Shown: piece by piece, positions 16,957-26,120 of the stretch | Layout: each line of letters begins with the position of its first letter | How positions within the stretch are numbered: the stretch's first letter is position 1 | Assembly: GCF_002257565.1 (NCBI RefSeq) | Contig: NZ_CP022736.1 | Span: 4,030,001-4,094,000 of the forward strand | Direction: 5' to 3' | DNA length: 64,000 bases | Source of the DNA: Herbaspirillum sp. meg3 | Lineage (GTDB): Bacteria > Pseudomonadota > Gammaproteobacteria > Burkholderiales > Burkholderiaceae_D | Position numbers and translations under genes: made by a program | The notes under the pieces: generated by a model | The model's input: the letters and a program-made list of their open reading frames with translations, nothing else | The model's database searches: none | What the model was told of the DNA's origin: nothing

Positions 16957-17865
16957 TCAGTTACTGACCTGTTCGTAAGTGAAGGCTTTCGCCAACGCCA
17001 CCAGCAGTTGTTCGAGGATCAGCCCGACTACGCCGATCACGACGATCGCGATGATGATGTGCGGCACGTTCAGGTTGTTCCACTCATCCCAGACCCAGAA
17101 ACCGATACCTACGCCGCCGGTCAGCATTTCAGCCGCGACGATCACCAGCCAGGCGGTACCAATGGCCAGGCGTACGCCGGTCAGCATGTAAGGCAAGACG
17201 GATGGGAACAGGATCTTGGTCAGGATTTTCCATTCGGACAGGTTCAACACGCGTGCCACGTTCATGTAATCCTGCGGTACGCGCTGCACGCCAACGGCCG
17301 TGTTGATGATCATCGGCCAGATTGAGCAAATGAAGATCGACCAGATCGCCGCCGGATTGGCCGACTTGAACACCAGCAGGCCGATCGGCAGCCAAGCCAG
17401 CGGCGACACCGGCTTGAGCAAACTGATGATCGGACCGAACATGCCCGACAAGAAGCGCACTCGGCCAATCAGGAAGCCCAGTGGAATACCCACCAATGCC
17501 GCCAGACCGAAACCGATCGCCACGCGTTGCAGCGACGCCAGCACATTCCAGCCGATGCCCTGATCGTTGGGACCAGTGCGGTAAAACGGATCGGAGAACA
17601 ACTTGATCGCTTCCTGCAAGGTCACCAGCGGCGTCGGAAAGTTACCGGTCTTGGCTGCGATGATCTGCCATACCAGCACCAGAAAAGCGAGGCCGGTCAG
17701 CGGCGGCAACACCTTCAGCAGCAAGCCTGCCATCAATGGTGATTTTTTCACCTGCCGGGGTTTCGCCTTGACGACCGAGGTTGCGGCTGTTGCAGAAACC
17801 GTCGCTGCAGTTGTAGTAGCCGGCGTCGGTTTTTCATTCATCATCGTTTCCATGACTGCGCTCAT
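16957..17865 (-). CDS. nrtB: Nitrate ABC transporter permease
   Basis: 302 residues, inner membrane. An Ala/Thr-rich cytoplasmic N-terminus is followed by about six helices. The ABC permease EAA-type loop is seen in GVQRVPQDYMNVARVLNLSE followed by WKILTKILFPSVLPYMLTG. It lies between the binding protein and the ATPase and is presumed to form the nitrate/nitrite channel. Confidence 0.93.
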   Translation of the reverse strand: MSAVMETMMNEKPTPATTTAATVSATAATSVVKAKPRQVKKSPLMAGLLLKVLPPLTGLAFLVLVWQIIAAKTGNFPTPLVTLQEAIKLFSDPFYRTGPNDQGIGWNVLASLQRVAIGFGLAALVGIPLGFLIGRVRFLSGMFGPIISLLKPVSPLAWLPIGLLVFKSANPAAIWSIFICSIWPMIINTAVGVQRVPQDYMNVARVLNLSEWKILTKILFPSVLPYMLTGVRLAIGTAWLVIVAAEMLTGGVGIGFWVWDEWNNLNVPHIIIAIVVIGVVGLILEQLLVALAKAFTYEQVSN

Positions 17866-17919
17866 ATCGATTCCTTCACTCTGTACTGCGACAAAAACGT
17901 GCGCCGATGACGCACTTGC

Positions 17920-19200
17920 TTACGTCTTGATCTTGAACGATGCGGCGTAGGCCTTCGGATTTTTGCCATCCCAGACGGTGCCGTCCATCAGCTTGGAAGT
18001 GCGCATCGGATCCTTCGGAATACTGGTCTTGGTCATGGTGGCGGCTTCTTTGTACAGGTCGATCTGATTGACCGACTTGGCCACAGCCAGATAGTCCGGA
18101 TCGTCCTTGAGCAGGCCCCAGCGGCGATGCTGCGTCATGAACCACATACCATCCGACAGATACGGGAAATTGACCGCGCCGTCGTTGTAGAACTTCATGT
18201 AGTTCGGGTCGTCCCAGGTCTTGCCGAGACCGTTCTGATAGCGACCCATGATGCGTTGATCGATCACATCCTTGCTTGTGTTGACATAGGACTTGTCGGC
18301 AATGACTTCAGCCATCTTGTTCTTGTTGGCCAGCGAGGCGTCGATCCATTTGCTGGCGTCAAGGATCGCTGCCATCATGGCGCGGCAGGTATTCGGATTC
18401 TTCTTGACGAAGTCGAGCGACGTGCCCAGGACTTTTTCAGGATGGTCTTTCCAGATGTCTTGCGTGGTGGTGGCGGTGATACCGACACCGTCAACGATGG
18501 CGCGATGGCCCCATGGTTCGCCAACGCAGAAACCATCCATATTGCCCACGCGCATATTGGCGACCATTTGCGGCGGCGGCACGGTGATGACTTTGGCATC
18601 CTTCATCGGATTGATGCCATTGGCGGCCAGCCAGTAGTAGAGCCACATGGCGTGTGTACCGGTGGGGAAAGTCTGTGCAAAGGTGTACTCGCGCTTGTCG
18701 GTTTGCATCAGCTTGGCCAGCGATGCACCATCGACACCGCCCTTGTCGGCGACCTTTTTGGACAACGTGATGGCTTGCCCGTTATTGTTGAGGTTCATCA
18801 GCACGGCCATGTCTTTCTTCTGGCCGCCAATACCCATTTGCACGCCATAGATGAGCCCATACAGGACGTGTGCTGCGTCGAGTTCGCCATTGGTCAGCTT
18901 GTCGCGCACGCCGGCCCAGGAGGCTTCCTTGCTGGGAACGATCTTGATACCGTATTTCTTGTCGAAGCCGAGCACCGAAGCCATCACCACCGAAGCGCAG
19001 TCAGTCAGCGGGATGAAACCGATCTTCACTTCTTCTTTTTCCGGCTTGTCCGAGCCGGCTGCCCAGGCTCCTCCTGTGGCTAGTCCCAACATGGTCGCTC
19101 CTGTTGCAAGTCCTGCAGTCTGAATTAATTGACGACGCTTGAAATCCACTTCCTCGACAGCTGCCACGGCCTTGTTCGGTTGTTGCTCTTTGAATTCCAT
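17920..19200 (-). CDS. nrtA: Nitrate ABC transporter substrate-binding protein
   Basis: 426 residues of the NrtA/CmpA family. It has a twin-arginine-like signal (KRRQLIQTAG, then an Ala-rich stretch ending GGAWAAG). The mature part has KIGFIPLTDCASVVMASVLG and the ligand-site region SWAGVRDKLTNGELDAAHVL. Start 19200 sits after GGGGAAACGCG; the longer frame to 19248 would run into the leader terminator. Exported nitrate receptor for NrtBC. Confidence 0.94.
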   Translation of the reverse strand: MEFKEQQPNKAVAAVEEVDFKRRQLIQTAGLATGATMLGLATGGAWAAGSDKPEKEEVKIGFIPLTDCASVVMASVLGFDKKYGIKIVPSKEASWAGVRDKLTNGELDAAHVLYGLIYGVQMGIGGQKKDMAVLMNLNNNGQAITLSKKVADKGGVDGASLAKLMQTDKREYTFAQTFPTGTHAMWLYYWLAANGINPMKDAKVITVPPPQMVANMRVGNMDGFCVGEPWGHRAIVDGVGITATTTQDIWKDHPEKVLGTSLDFVKKNPNTCRAMMAAILDASKWIDASLANKNKMAEVIADKSYVNTSKDVIDQRIMGRYQNGLGKTWDDPNYMKFYNDGAVNFPYLSDGMWFMTQHRRWGLLKDDPDYLAVAKSVNQIDLYKEAATMTKTSIPKDPMRTSKLMDGTVWDGKNPKAYAASFKIKT

Positions 19201-19219
19201 CGCGTTTCCCCATTCAGCA

Positions 19220-19272
19220 AATAAAAAAGGCGTCCCTTCAACACGCAATGAAGCATGCTGAAAGACGCCTTT
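19220..19272 (-). terminator. Leader terminator (attenuator) of the nrt operon
   Basis: On the minus strand AAAGGCGTC pairs with GACGCCTTT and the stem continues through about 11 more, partly G-U, pairs to the hexaloop TTCATT, followed by TTTTTTATTT. It ends about 20 bases before the nrtA start and would stop transcription unless antiterminated. NasT/NasR-type ANTAR proteins act on exactly such leaders in nitrate operons. Confidence 0.82.
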
Positions 19273-19538
19273 GTCTTGGATGGTTCAACCGCCATTGGCC
19301 GAACCGTTCGATGCGCAAACCTTGCGCTATACCGACGATTCAGCAAAGAGCGTGCCAAGCGCGCCAAAAAACGGCAAAAGCCGCGTCGCTACGCTATGAA
19401 AGAAGCCATCTTGATGATCTGGGAAGGATCCAACGCGGCAGCCGCTAGCCGGCAATTGGCGCACCGCGTTTGTGCTGCGCACCAATTTGGCGGTGCATGA
19501 TTGCCGGCGATGGTCGGTACAAAAGGATCAAAAAAGTG

Positions 19539-20171
19539 TCAGCCGAGCAAGTCTTCGACATCCAGCAGGCGCTGGGCAATGTCGGAAAGTTTGAGGTTCT
19601 TGTTCATGGCCATGCTACGCAGCTTTTGGTAGGCCTGCTCTTCCGACAGCTTGTGTTTGGCCATCAGTACGCCCTTGGCGCGTTCGACCACTTTGCGCTC
19701 GGCCAGCTTGAGCTTGGTATCAGACAGTTCGGTAAGCAGCTTCTGCTCCTGGCGGAAACGCGCCAGCGCTACGTCCAGCACCGGCTTGATGCGTTCCGAC
19801 TGGAGGCCGGCGACGATATAGGCGGTGACGCCTGCTTCCATCGCGGCTTCCATGGTGGAGGTCGTATCGTCTTCGGTGAACATGACGATGGGGCGGCGCT
19901 CGTCGCGTGTGGTGATGACGATGTGCTCCAGCACGTCGCGCGCATCGGATTCAGCGTCGATGATGATCATGTCGGGCTGCAGTTGGGCGATCCGCTCCGG
20001 CAGATAGAGATCGGCGGGCAACGAGGCGATGATGTTATAGCCGGCTTCCAGCAAACCGATACGCAAGGCTTTTCCACGCTCCGCCTGCTCGTGGAGCGCG
20101 TCATTACTTTCATCGCTTTCATCGATGTGATCGATGACAGTGTTGACGACAACGATGCGTAAGTTGCGCAT
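19539..20171 (-). CDS. nasT: ANTAR-domain response regulator, NasT-like antiterminator
   Basis: 210 residues. An N-terminal receiver-like domain (LQPDMIIIDAES contains the phosphoacceptor-position Asp) is followed by the RNA-binding ANTAR domain near residues 150-205: ERKVVERAKGVLMAKHKLSE, then EEQAYQKLRSMAMNKNLKL. The receiver is unusual: after the first strand, IVVVNTVIDHIDESDESND replaces the normal acidic cluster and adds an acidic insertion. No nasS gene follows; the nrt leader terminator lies 270 bp downstream. NasT proteins antiterminate nitrate-assimilation transcripts. Confidence 0.88.
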   Translation of the reverse strand: MRNLRIVVVNTVIDHIDESDESNDALHEQAERGKALRIGLLEAGYNIIASLPADLYLPERIAQLQPDMIIIDAESDARDVLEHIVITTRDERRPIVMFTEDDTTSTMEAAMEAGVTAYIVAGLQSERIKPVLDVALARFRQEQKLLTELSDTKLKLAERKVVERAKGVLMAKHKLSEEQAYQKLRSMAMNKNLKLSDIAQRLLDVEDLLG

Positions 20172-20696
20172 GTGCGGTTCCAATGTTTGCCTGGACATCG
20201 TAAATCGATTCTGAACTCGTTGCGGATCTGTGGTGTGTTTTTGTTGCTGTGTCTGTCGAGGCAGGTAGTTTGCCTGCTTGCCTGCTTGCCTGATCTTCCT
20301 GCAAATACGACCGGGCGCAACCGGGCGAATAGTAACTCATTTGCTGCGACCGCACACTTTATATCATTTCATGATGTATTCAAGATGGAGGATGTACTCG
20401 CCAGCTTCACCATCATGATGCCGTCACAGTGACCTCATCGCATTCTCCACTGCCGTCAGTCTTCTGCAAGCAAAAATCAAACCAGAAAATACAGCGATGC
20501 TTGCATCAATTCAGCAAACTGGACGCTGCCCTCTGATTCTCTCCTACTCCGCAACTCGCCTTTTCCTACAGGAAATTGAGGTGCACGCCTATCTACCTGA
20601 ACGACGGCGATAGATAACATCCATGGCGTCATCTCCTGCTTTTTGCAGGCGAACCCGACACTGCATTTGCCCCATTTAAGCCAGGAGGAGACTCAC
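20172..20696. other. Divergent intergenic region nasT / outer-membrane gene
   Basis: No gene is supported. It includes three tandem TTGCCTGC units (20270-20292, last one truncated) and, at 20560-20592, one copy of the 33-bp element shared with the stress island. Confidence 0.6.
20560..20592 (+). promoter_or_regulatory. 33-bp shared promoter-like element, copy 1
   Basis: CTTTTCCTAC-N16-CGCCTAT, pointing at the outer-membrane gene 104 bp downstream. It matches the other four copies in spacing exactly, with two differences in the conserved blocks (CTTT for CTTG; GCCTAT for GTCYTAT). Confidence 0.6.
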
Positions 20697-21539
20697 ATGT
20701 TACGTCGTACCCGCACATCGCCCGCCGTCAGAAAAACTGCGCAACTTGCCACCTACTTCGCTGCAGGCAGTGCGCTTGCACTGACATCGGCGAGCGCGTT
20801 TGCCGACCATTCGCCCGCGCTTGACCGTTTCAGCCTGTCGGCAGGCGCCTACTATGTCGACCCGACGTTTCGCGTGAACGCCAATACCCAATATGGCAAT
20901 TTCCAGTCCGGCGACATCGATCGCGATCGTACTACGCTGCCGCGCATCCGCGGCGAGATATTGCTGTTCGACAGCCAGGGCCTGTCCTTCGATTACTTCA
21001 CATACAAGAAAAACAATAGCGGCGCCATCGACAGATCGGCGCCAATCGGCACCGGTTCCAGTCTGACCGCCAACGGCGACGCCAACTTGCAGGTCGACAT
21101 GGCTTCGGTGGCCTACAAATGGTGGATCGGTCAGGGCAATGACGTGTTCGGCATCGGTCTTGGCGGCGGATACTACCGCGCCCATCTGGACGTGAATGCA
21201 GCGGCAACGCTCAACGGTACCTCCGGCACATTCAGCGAAAGCTACACCGAAAAAACCTGGGCGCCTTTGGTGGAACTTGGCTGGAAGCACGCCTTCAGCA
21301 AAGACTTCCGCCTTTATGCAGAAGCCTCCGGCGTGAAGAAAAACTGGGGCCGCGTCACCGGCCATATCTATAGCGCCGCATTCGGCGCGGAATGGTATCC
21401 ACTGGCCAACCTGGGTATCGGCGCCGACTATGGCATCACGCGCATCAATATCAATCGCAGCGGTGGCGGCACGATCAATGACGCCAACCTCGACATCCGT
21501 CTCAAAGGCCCTTCCGCTTATGTGAAAGTGCGTTTCTGA
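20697..21539 (+). CDS. Outer-membrane beta-barrel protein
   Basis: 280 residues with a signal peptide ending ASAFADH, alternating amphipathic strands with many Tyr/Trp girdle residues (SAGAYYVDPTF, MASVAYKWWIGQG, AEWYPLANLGIGADYGIT), and a C-terminal aromatic ending VKVRF typical of barrel insertion signals. AGGAGGAG precedes the start. It resembles generic outer-membrane proteins annotated as hypothetical; no transport substrate can be given. Confidence 0.8.
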   Translation: MLRRTRTSPAVRKTAQLATYFAAGSALALTSASAFADHSPALDRFSLSAGAYYVDPTFRVNANTQYGNFQSGDIDRDRTTLPRIRGEILLFDSQGLSFDYFTYKKNNSGAIDRSAPIGTGSSLTANGDANLQVDMASVAYKWWIGQGNDVFGIGLGGGYYRAHLDVNAAATLNGTSGTFSESYTEKTWAPLVELGWKHAFSKDFRLYAEASGVKKNWGRVTGHIYSAAFGAEWYPLANLGIGADYGITRININRSGGGTINDANLDIRLKGPSAYVKVRF

Positions 21540-21640
21540 GTTTCTATCATTGACGCCCTGCGACCGCCAACCGGCATGGCGCAAGGCGTTGGTAACCGCG
21601 GTAACCACTGCAAATTTTGCAGGACAACAAGGAGAACAAC

Positions 21641-21799
21641 ATGACCATCGGCACCATTCTACTGATCGTACTTATCCTGATTCTTATCGGCGCCTTACCG
21701 GCCTGGCCGCATAGCCGATCCTGGGGTTACGGCCCAAGCGGCATTGCCGGCACCGTCGTGGTGATCCTGCTGATTCTTGTTTTGCTGGGAAGGTTGTAG
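21641..21799 (+). CDS. DUF3309 small membrane protein
   Basis: 52 residues with two hydrophobic segments around PAWPHSRSWGYGPSG, the invariant core of DUF3309. A clear AAGGAG site precedes the ATG. Function unknown; such proteins often occur among stress-induced small genes. About 100 bp downstream of the outer-membrane gene. Confidence 0.9.
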   Translation: MTIGTILLIVLILILIGALPAWPHSRSWGYGPSGIAGTVVVILLILVLLGRL

Positions 21800-21922
21800 A
21801 ACTGTAAAGCTGTAGAAATACAGGTTTTGCTTGCCTGCACCACAAACAGGATATGATGAGCGGCGTTGCATCTTCGAGATGCAGCGCCGCTTATCATTTT
21901 GACTGGAAGGGAGCTCGTAACG

Positions 21923-22246
21923 ATGACAAAAAATCGCCAAAAACACCTCTTACTACTGCCGTTCTTCCTGGCCGCCTGCTTTACCGCTCATGTACCTGCC
22001 ATGGCAGCGGAAGAGGACGTGTCGCAACAGGATCCACAGCGCTGGTATGAAGGCGACGACACCGCCAAACTGCATAACAAGACGCTGCTGAAAGAAGCCC
22101 ATGCGGCTTACGCCCAGGCGCTGCAAGAATGCAAACCGCTCAAACGCGCCGAAGCCAAGGCTTGCCGCAAGGAAGCCCGCGATCTGCTGAAAAGCGATTT
22201 GGCGCGGGCCAAACGCATTTACGCCAACACAACAGCAAGCGAATAG
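21923..22246 (+). CDS. Small secreted protein with paired-Cys motif
   Basis: 107 residues. A signal peptide ends near PAMAAEE; the mature, helical, charged part contains ECKPLKRAEAKACRKEA. The same CKPLK-x2-E-x3-C-x-KEA pattern occurs in the product of the gene at 28089-28466, so the two are probably distant paralogues. Function unknown. Confidence 0.75.
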   Translation: MTKNRQKHLLLLPFFLAACFTAHVPAMAAEEDVSQQDPQRWYEGDDTAKLHNKTLLKEAHAAYAQALQECKPLKRAEAKACRKEARDLLKSDLARAKRIYANTTASE

Positions 22247-22340
22247 AACCGTACGAGCGCGTAAGGTTTTTGCTCCAGGCAGTCTGCCCGGAATGAATTG
22301 AGCGCGGCGCTGGTGCGGTTTTTGATTCTGTGAAGACGCA

Positions 22341-22377
22341 AAAAAACCAGGGGACCAATACGGTCCCCTGGTTTTTT
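22341..22377. terminator. Bidirectional terminator
   Basis: AAAAAACCAGGGGACC pairs perfectly with GGTCCCCTGGTTTTTT around a 5-nt loop, between convergent genes. Confidence 0.93.
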
Positions 22378-22502
22378 CCAAGCTGTGTCTCCTGCATTTT
22401 CCCCATGCGCCACATCCGGATCAGAGGTAGCGCCGGGTAAATCCGGCCAAGTTTGCGCCTACTTCGTATTCAATAAGCTCACTTGCAAACGTCGTTGCCA
22501 AA

Positions 22503-22718
22503 TTACTTGCCGATTTGATTGCCGATCACCCCGCCGACCGCTGCACCACCGACGGTGCCGATGCCGCTACCGCCCGTAAGGACGGCACCGCCAACTGCGC
22601 CGACGCCGGCGCCGACCGCGGTATTCCTGTCGCGCTGGGACATGCCGCTACAGCCGCTCAACACGGTAAGGGCGCATACAGTGATCGAAGTCACTGCAAT
22701 CTTATGTATTGTTTTCAT
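22503..22718 (-). CDS. Glycine-zipper lipoprotein (OsmB-like)
   Basis: 71 residues. The lipobox LSGC gives a lipidated Cys near residue 23. The rest is a glycine zipper, NTAVGAGVGAVGGAVLTGG followed by GIGTVGGAAVGGVIGNQIG, as in OsmB and other 2TM-glycine-zipper proteins. GAGGTG lies upstream. Outer-membrane stress lipoproteins of this type are often osmotically induced. Confidence 0.85.
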   Translation of the reverse strand: MKTIHKIAVTSITVCALTVLSGCSGMSQRDRNTAVGAGVGAVGGAVLTGGSGIGTVGGAAVGGVIGNQIGK

Positions 22719-22858
22719 GATGACACCTCTATATAAAGTTGATTAATGCTGCCGTTGCAGCACATGACTCAGGAAATGATTCAAGCGAGTGATTTAGTCT
22801 TGCGCCCCTTTCAAGCTTCCAGGCACATACTTTTTAGACGCTCTGGCGGTGGATAGTT

Positions 22859-23203
22859 TCACACCGATGGCCGCCCTAAACATTCACTTACACTTGCAGG
22901 ATCGTGCGCGTCGCATGCCTTCTTTCTCATCAGCACATGGTCGTACACGATGACGGCATTGCGGATCGAAGAGGGATGCTTTCTCTCAACCATGTCGAGA
23001 TAGCGGAATTTCTTTTGGTCCAATGCCGGTTTTACCTTGGATGCCTTGCCTGCTTGCGCATGACTTTTTGCCATGACAAACGGCGTCGCATCACCAGCAT
23101 CTACTAAAGATGGGTTCGCGGTCGTTGCAGGGGCGGCTACGGCGGCAGAACATGCCATCATGCCGATCAGTACGAGCGAAGCAACTGTTCCTGTTTTTTT
23201 CAT
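22859..23203 (-). CDS. Hypothetical exported protein
   Basis: 114 residues with a signal peptide ending SAAVAAPA and two Cys in KKACDAHDPASVSECLG near the C-terminus, likely a disulfide. GGAGAG precedes the start. No family recognised; its neighbourhood suggests an envelope stress role (inference only). Confidence 0.7.
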   Translation of the reverse strand: MKKTGTVASLVLIGMMACSAAVAAPATTANPSLVDAGDATPFVMAKSHAQAGKASKVKPALDQKKFRYLDMVERKHPSSIRNAVIVYDHVLMRKKACDAHDPASVSECLGRPSV

Positions 23204-23404
23204 GATCTCTCCCTCGACAATTCCGGCGCACTACGATCCCGGACTACCTGAGCCTGCACAATCGAGACTGGCGATACTAGTGATTCGCGATACCGGCCTG
23301 TTTTTTCATCGGCTCATCATGACAAAACCGGGGGTGGCTCAATAGCCGTGCTTCTCCGATTCTGGCGTAAGACAATTCCTACACAACTTGATGAGCGCAC
23401 ATGA

Positions 23405-23428
23405 AAATGGGAGCATCTGCTCCCATTT
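23405..23428 (-). terminator. Intrinsic terminator after csbD-family gene
   Basis: AAATGGGAGCA/TGCTCCCATTT hairpin with a 2-nt apex, 14 bp past the stop codon, followed by a short T-run on the minus strand. Confidence 0.75.
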
Positions 23429-23441
23429 GAATGGCTAAGGA

Positions 23442-23615
23442 TCAGCGATCCTTCAGAGCTTCCTTGGCATCGCCGTAGCTCTTCTGAACGTTACCTTCAA
23501 CTTGCTTGGCAGCGCCCTTGATCTGTTGTTCCTTGCTGTTCACCACTTCGCCAGCCTTTTGTTGAACCTTGCCGGCTACCTGCTTTGCACTACCTTGGAC
23601 TTGATCTTTATTCAT
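23442..23615 (-). CDS. CsbD-family stress protein
   Basis: 57 residues, MNKDQVQGSAKQVAGKVQQK at the N-terminus, the defining CsbD pattern, then an internal repeat of the same theme (IKGAAKQVEGNVQKSYGDA). Very hydrophilic and helical. GGAG lies upstream of the ATG. Members are induced by general stress; function is unknown. A copy of the 33-bp element lies 116 bp upstream. Confidence 0.9.
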   Translation of the reverse strand: MNKDQVQGSAKQVAGKVQQKAGEVVNSKEQQIKGAAKQVEGNVQKSYGDAKEALKDR

Positions 23616-23730
23616 GATTTCTCCTGAAAGTTGAAAGACCAGCTACTGCGATGCTCAACAGTCAACTGCACACATCTCCATGAGTGGAAACGCGATGAGT
23701 TCATCTTAGTGGAGAGGGAGATGCGGGACT

Positions 23731-23763
23731 ATAAGACAGCCCCGCTTTGAAACGTAGGACAAG
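23731..23763 (-). promoter_or_regulatory. 33-bp shared promoter-like element, copy 2
   Basis: On the minus strand CTTGTCCTAC-N16-GTCTTAT, 116 bp upstream of the csbD-family start at 23615 and pointing toward it. Confidence 0.65.
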
Positions 23764-23804
23764 CAGAGTAAAAAACGACCTGAAAACCGAATTCCTTGTC
23801 AGCT

Positions 23805-25877
23805 TTATGCGGCGGGCGCTGCGGGGCTGGCTGGGGCTGGGGTCGGAACTGAAGGTGGCGGAGCAACAGGCAGGCGAATCGTAATGAGCGAACCTGATCC
23901 TGGCGTAGAACGGATATCCACTTCCCCGCCGAAGAAGGTGGCGCGCTCACGCAAGCCGCGCAGACCGTAAGTTTTGTTGTTGTCACGCCGGTCTTGCGAA
24001 ATGCCGACACCGTTGTCGCGCACGGTCAATGCGACCTGTTCTTCGTCGACATCCAGGATCACATCGACCTGCGTCGCCTTGGCATGTTTGGTGACGTTAT
24101 TGAGCATCTCCTGCAACATGCGGTAGATGGCAATTTCCATCTGATGGCCGATGGCGACATCTTCGTCCGGCAGGCTCGCTTTGCAAATCATGCCGCTGCG
24201 CTCGGCCAGCTCGTCCATCTGTTCGGTGATGGCGGCCTTGAGGCCAAACAGATCAAGCATGTTGGGCCGCAATTCGGTCTGGATCCGCCGTGTGGTGCCG
24301 ACCAGGGAATTCATCAACCCTTGAATGCGCGGCTTGCGCTCTTGCCACTTTTCATCGTCCGGCAAGATCTTGTAGACACTTTCCAGATGCATGCTCAGGG
24401 CCGTCAATGAGGCGCCCATGTTGTCATGAAGCTCACGTGCGATGGCTCGCTTCTCTTCTTCCCGCACGGTTTCCAGATGGTTGGTCAATTCGCGCAGCAA
24501 GGCCGTGCGTTCGATCACGGTTTTCTCCAGCTGCGCTTCGCGCTCACGCAAAGAATCTTCGGCGCGCTTGCGTTCCGAGATATCAGTGCTGATGCCGATC
24601 ACGCCCAATACATTGCCAAGCTTGTCGAACCAGGGAACCCGTGTCGATTGATAGGTAAAGACGCCATGCGGCAAATGCAGGGTCTGCTCAATCGTCTCCG
24701 GGAGACCGCTGGCCATCACGCGCTTGTCGTCTTCATCGATGCGGTCGGCATCTTCCTTTTTTGAAAACAGTTCAGGGCTGGCGCGATACATCGCCTCTTC
24801 CCAGGTCTTGCCGACTTGCTGCAGCATGGCCGGATTGGCAAATACCAGCAAGCCCTGGCGATTCTTGACGAAGATCGGTTCACGCGTGCTGTCGCTGACC
24901 GCTGTCAACAGGGAATTGGTCTCGGCCAGCTTGGCGGCGCTTTGCATGCGCGCGCCATATTCCCGGTCGAGCCTGCCTGCAAAACGCCAAAAGATGAACA
25001 CGACGAGCGCACCATCAATCAGCGTCAGAAAAGGCAGCATCAGCCGATCCGCATATAAGCCATATTCAGCCCCTTGCGCCACCAGCAAATTGAAAATCAG
25101 TATCAGCGCCAGCATGGAGGGCAGCAAGCGGCGCAACATGTTGCCACCAGGTGCATGGCTGACGATGATCGCCATCAGGCGATGCGACGGCCGCGCCATC
25201 AGCAGCGCAGCCCCCAGCAACAGGAACACCAGCGCCGACAGAAAAGGAATGCCGGTCGAATAATGCAGGAAGGTCAGCTTGTTGACGCCGTACAGATAGC
25301 CGACCAGTGGAATGGCACTCAGACCGATGAGGATGAACGCCAGGTATTCAGCAGGATAGTGACGCGCACCAACACGCCAGTCATGGATCAGCAGCGTCAA
25401 CGCAATCAGCACAAAACTACCCGCAGCCAGAGGATGAATCGCCGCGCCGAAAGCGCTGTGGGCCAAAGATATTCCAGACAGCACGCCAGGCAGGCGATCA
25501 CCCAGCAAGTTCAGGCCAAAGACGTTTTGCAGAAGAAATCCGGCACCCAGCAGCAATAGCAATAGTGCAACGATACGCGCAGAGATCGCCAGACGCCGGC
25601 TTGAGTGTCCGACGTTGAGACATTGCATGTACAAGGCTGAACCCGCGAGGATGAAGCCGACCGCGGTACTGCCTTGTACGGCGATCAGATCCGCCAGAAT
25701 TTTGCGATAGTCGTCTTCGGCATAACAGCTGATCAGCACCACAGCGCCGAACAAGACAATGATCATCGCCAGGCTCATTGCGGCAGTGGCGATGCTGGCA
25801 AAGTTTGCCTGCGTAGCGACGTAATGCTCCAACGACGAGGTTTCACCGATCTCGTTGCGTGCTGCCTTCATTTGCAT
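23805..25877 (-). CDS. Membrane sensor histidine kinase, NarL-partner type
   Basis: About 690 residues. The N-terminal half has eight or nine membrane helices (to about residue 300), then a PAS domain containing EPIFVKNRQGLLVFANPAML, ending GISTDISERKRAE; a HisKA_3 domain with the phosphorylated His in ARELHDNMGASL (near 460) and an HATPase domain with NNVTKHAKA, DNGVGI and GLRGLRERA. A Pro/Ala tail ends the protein. Several starts are possible (25955, 25910, 25877); TATAAT immediately before 25955 makes a downstream start more likely. It probably partners the regulator at 26696-27325. Confidence 0.88.
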   Translation of the reverse strand: MQMKAARNEIGETSSLEHYVATQANFASIATAAMSLAMIIVLFGAVVLISCYAEDDYRKILADLIAVQGSTAVGFILAGSALYMQCLNVGHSSRRLAISARIVALLLLLLGAGFLLQNVFGLNLLGDRLPGVLSGISLAHSAFGAAIHPLAAGSFVLIALTLLIHDWRVGARHYPAEYLAFILIGLSAIPLVGYLYGVNKLTFLHYSTGIPFLSALVFLLLGAALLMARPSHRLMAIIVSHAPGGNMLRRLLPSMLALILIFNLLVAQGAEYGLYADRLMLPFLTLIDGALVVFIFWRFAGRLDREYGARMQSAAKLAETNSLLTAVSDSTREPIFVKNRQGLLVFANPAMLQQVGKTWEEAMYRASPELFSKKEDADRIDEDDKRVMASGLPETIEQTLHLPHGVFTYQSTRVPWFDKLGNVLGVIGISTDISERKRAEDSLREREAQLEKTVIERTALLRELTNHLETVREEEKRAIARELHDNMGASLTALSMHLESVYKILPDDEKWQERKPRIQGLMNSLVGTTRRIQTELRPNMLDLFGLKAAITEQMDELAERSGMICKASLPDEDVAIGHQMEIAIYRMLQEMLNNVTKHAKATQVDVILDVDEEQVALTVRDNGVGISQDRRDNNKTYGLRGLRERATFFGGEVDIRSTPGSGSLITIRLPVAPPPSVPTPAPASPAAPAA

Positions 25878-26120
25878 GTACTGAAGCCCCCGATTGTGCG
25901 TTGATCGCATGACCGCCACGCGCCAGGCACGTTGCGACCGTTGTTGCGTCGACATACATTATATTTAATACAGCGTGGTCAGGATCGAGTCCTGCCGCAT
26001 CTTCGGCAAGGCCTCTGTCGCCAGTGCAGTCTTATGCCACAACGACCAGGCGCCGAATCTGCAGAATATGCCTGGCATCGTAGAACACAACGTCACCCCC
26101 GGCACGGCCTTACCATCACA

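Noticed and set aside
20542..20547. Extra TCCTAC next to copy 1 of the 33-bp element
   Set aside because: Spaced 22 bp from the next block and lacks the -10-like block; may be chance.
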